Shown here in pieces: positions 62,417 through 64,000 of a stretch of 64,000 nucleotides of DNA. The stretch lies in contig NZ_CP026031.1 of NCBI RefSeq assembly GCF_003726095.1, forward strand, positions 930,001 through 994,000, read 5' to 3'. Origin of the DNA: Niallia circulans. Its GTDB lineage: Bacteria > Bacillota > Bacilli > Bacillales > Cytobacillaceae. The notes below the pieces were generated by a model. It ran no database searches. It was not told the origin of the DNA and was given only the letters and a program-made list of their open reading frames with translations. The stretch's first letter is position 1. Each line of letters begins with the position of its first letter. The position numbers and the translations under genes are program-made.

Positions 62417-62677
62417 TGATGATATGTGCCAGAAAAAAATTGGGTTATGAATGTTGCAGTGTTGTTTCTTGACCGTTTTTAACTCCTCAATATTTTTTTG
62501 TATTATGCTTAGGACTTTTGCAAGGGAAACTAAATAATGGTGTGTGATTGCTTCATAGCATTTAACCGTAATATGCTATCTCCCTATTTGAAAAGAAAAG
62601 CTGTTTCCATTAACAAAGAGCTAGATTTGAATGATTTAAGCTGTTTTTATATTTCTTCTATAAAGGAGATTAAGAAG

Positions 62678-63769
62678 ATGAATAACAAAATAAGAATTTC
62701 AGCTAAACAAATGATGTCTTTATTAATGATGACTATTATTTCAACAGCTATTCTTTCGATTCCGGCAGTTACATCAAAGCATGCTGGGCATGATATGTGG
62801 GTTTCTCCTATATTCTCAAGTATAAGTGGATTAATTACGGCATTTATTATTTTACAACTTCATAAATTATATCCCAATGAAACCATTTTCCAGTATAGTA
62901 AGCATATTGTGGGGACTTTTTTATCGAAGTGTATAGGTTTAGCTTATTTGCTATACATTCTATTGGTCACAAGCATTATTGTAAGAGAATATGCAGACTT
63001 TATCTTAACTTCTCTTTTATATTCTACCCCTTTAGTGGTAATTATAGGAGTAATGGTTATTCTTTGTGCCTATTCGGTTAAAAGTGGATTGGAAGTATTT
63101 GCACGGGCATCACAAGTATTTTTGCCAATTTATATCTTCTCTTTATTAGTATTATTATTGTTATTTCATGAATTTGATGTGAAAAATATGCTGCCGCTTT
63201 TTGAGGGTAAATGGAAATCGATGCTTCATGGTGCGTTGCAGCCTGCACTTTGGTTTAATCAAATTTTTTATATGGGGATATTATTGCCATATGTCAAGGA
63301 TAAAGCGACAAAAAAAGTAGTGGGGTATAAAGTAATTTTATATAGCTTGATAGTTATGTTTTCTTTAAATATTATTTGTCTTTTTTTGTTTGGCGAGAAT
63401 GTGGATAGTTACCAATTTCCTGTATTTACAGCGTTTCGCTATATTTATATCCCTCCGTTTTTTGAACGTTTTGAATCAGTTCTTGTAGTTATTTGGGTAT
63501 TAGGTGTATTTATTAAAATTTCGTTATTTTACTTTACTTTGTGTTTAGGAACAGCTCAATGGTTAGGTGTTGAAAAAGAAAAAACTTTTGTCTTTCCATA
63601 TGGTATTTTAATCATAATCATAGCCTTATGGGTTAGTACGAACCTAGCAGATTTAAATAAATTCATCGAAAGCACAATACCTGTATTAGAGATTGGGCTG
63701 TATGTTCTAATTCCACTTAGTCTTCTTCTCCTTTCATTTATTAGAAAAAAGAGAAAAGCAAGTGTATAA
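62678..63769 (+). CDS. spore germinant receptor subunit B (GerB family permease)
   Basis: 363-residue membrane protein of the endospore germination permease family (APC superfamily) with about ten helices; it binds the germinant. Seen: ISAKQMMSLLMMTIISTAIL, YANETIFQYSK-like PNETIFQYSKHIVG, and a basic end FIRKKRKASV. ATG 62678 has AAAGGAG 9 nt upstream; the frame before it is leader sequence. Last gene of an A-C-D-B order operon, in which C precedes B. Confidence 0.94.
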   Translation: MNNKIRISAKQMMSLLMMTIISTAILSIPAVTSKHAGHDMWVSPIFSSISGLITAFIILQLHKLYPNETIFQYSKHIVGTFLSKCIGLAYLLYILLVTSIIVREYADFILTSLLYSTPLVVIIGVMVILCAYSVKSGLEVFARASQVFLPIYIFSLLVLLLLFHEFDVKNMLPLFEGKWKSMLHGALQPALWFNQIFYMGILLPYVKDKATKKVVGYKVILYSLIVMFSLNIICLFLFGENVDSYQFPVFTAFRYIYIPPFFERFESVLVVIWVLGVFIKISLFYFTLCLGTAQWLGVEKEKTFVFPYGILIIIIALWVSTNLADLNKFIESTIPVLEIGLYVLIPLSLLLLSFIRKKRKASV

Positions 63770-64000
63770 ATTGGGATGATTAAATGCTATAGATCTCGTT
63801 TTAAGGTTAGCATGAACAGTTATTTGGTTCAGGAAGTGATCATTATCCTATAGGTAATTATATAATTACTATCTCGGATGTAAACTTTGATTTTTGAGTG
63901 GAGTAGAACTAACAATTATTAAATTCAGGTGATAGGCCAACTATTTAAGGATTATCATTCATAAAAAGAGAAAATTTTCATATCATTTCATGAATTTTCT
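63770..64000 (+). other. downstream region to window end
   Basis: No gene recognised. An inverted repeat at 63968-64000 (AGAAAATT...AATTTTCT) may be a terminator cut by the window edge. Confidence 0.4.

Overview
The window is low-GC DNA from a Gram-positive, endospore-forming bacterium of the Bacillaceae. The evidence is a GerA/GerB/GerC spore-germinant receptor operon at the right end, close matches to Bacillus families (YeeI, YolD, YndM, AdaA, CsbD), strong AGGAGG ribosome binding sites, Bacillus-type LexA boxes, S-box and cobalamin riboswitches, and a SigB-type promoter. Genus and species cannot be fixed from this segment. No rRNA, tRNA or CRISPR array was seen. All assignments come from reading the sequence and remembered family features; no database search was run.

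Left part (1-19 kb): the end of a glutamate decarboxylase, an SDR and a DUF1349 protein come first. Then follows a coherent block: two class B penicillin-binding proteins, then blaI and blaR1, with four copies of the TACAAATGTA-type BlaI operator placed before each transcription unit and no beta-lactamase gene. After it lie a divergent DinB/CGNR-regulator pair around a 32-bp perfect palindrome, an IS3 remnant, a GNAT gene whose expected start codon is ATA, a Rieske-FAD oxidoreductase, adaA with an in-frame TGA near its start, DUF1203, asnA and yndM-like genes.

Middle (19-30 kb): a polysaccharide-utilisation locus. It has a GntR/UTRA regulator, a four-subunit mannose-family PTS (IIA, IIC, IID, IIB), a GH88 unsaturated glucuronyl hydrolase and a GH35 beta-galactosidase. 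A separately transcribed, secreted PL8 lyase with CBM, Big2 and FIMAH-like domains follows. The logic is extracellular lyase, PTS import of unsaturated disaccharide, intracellular hydrolysis. The GH35 reading frame ends early at an A AAA AAG heptamer that fits a -1 frameshift. From 30 to 46 kb the DNA is a patchwork: a broken IS1595 element, an IS200-type element, a lipase, stress genes, several small membrane proteins of the CBO0543 type, Mn-catalase, GNAT enzymes, an SOS-controlled YolD operon and several pseudogenes.

Right part (46-64 kb): a c-di-GMP-I riboswitch precedes a small cysteine-rich protein gene; a 21-nt minisatellite is open in several frames; an error-prone Y-family polymerase lies behind a truncated YolD gene and a LexA box. 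metE is preceded by tandem SAM and cobalamin riboswitches, each with its own terminator. The 3' end of yeeI is duplicated as a 116-bp direct repeat flanking about 2 kb that holds an integrase fragment, a YjcQ-type gene and decayed membrane and exported genes; I read this as a collapsed integrative element with attL and attR. After it come a MerR regulator with a 19-bp-spacer promoter, a VanZ-like protein, a NUDIX pseudogene and the ger operon.
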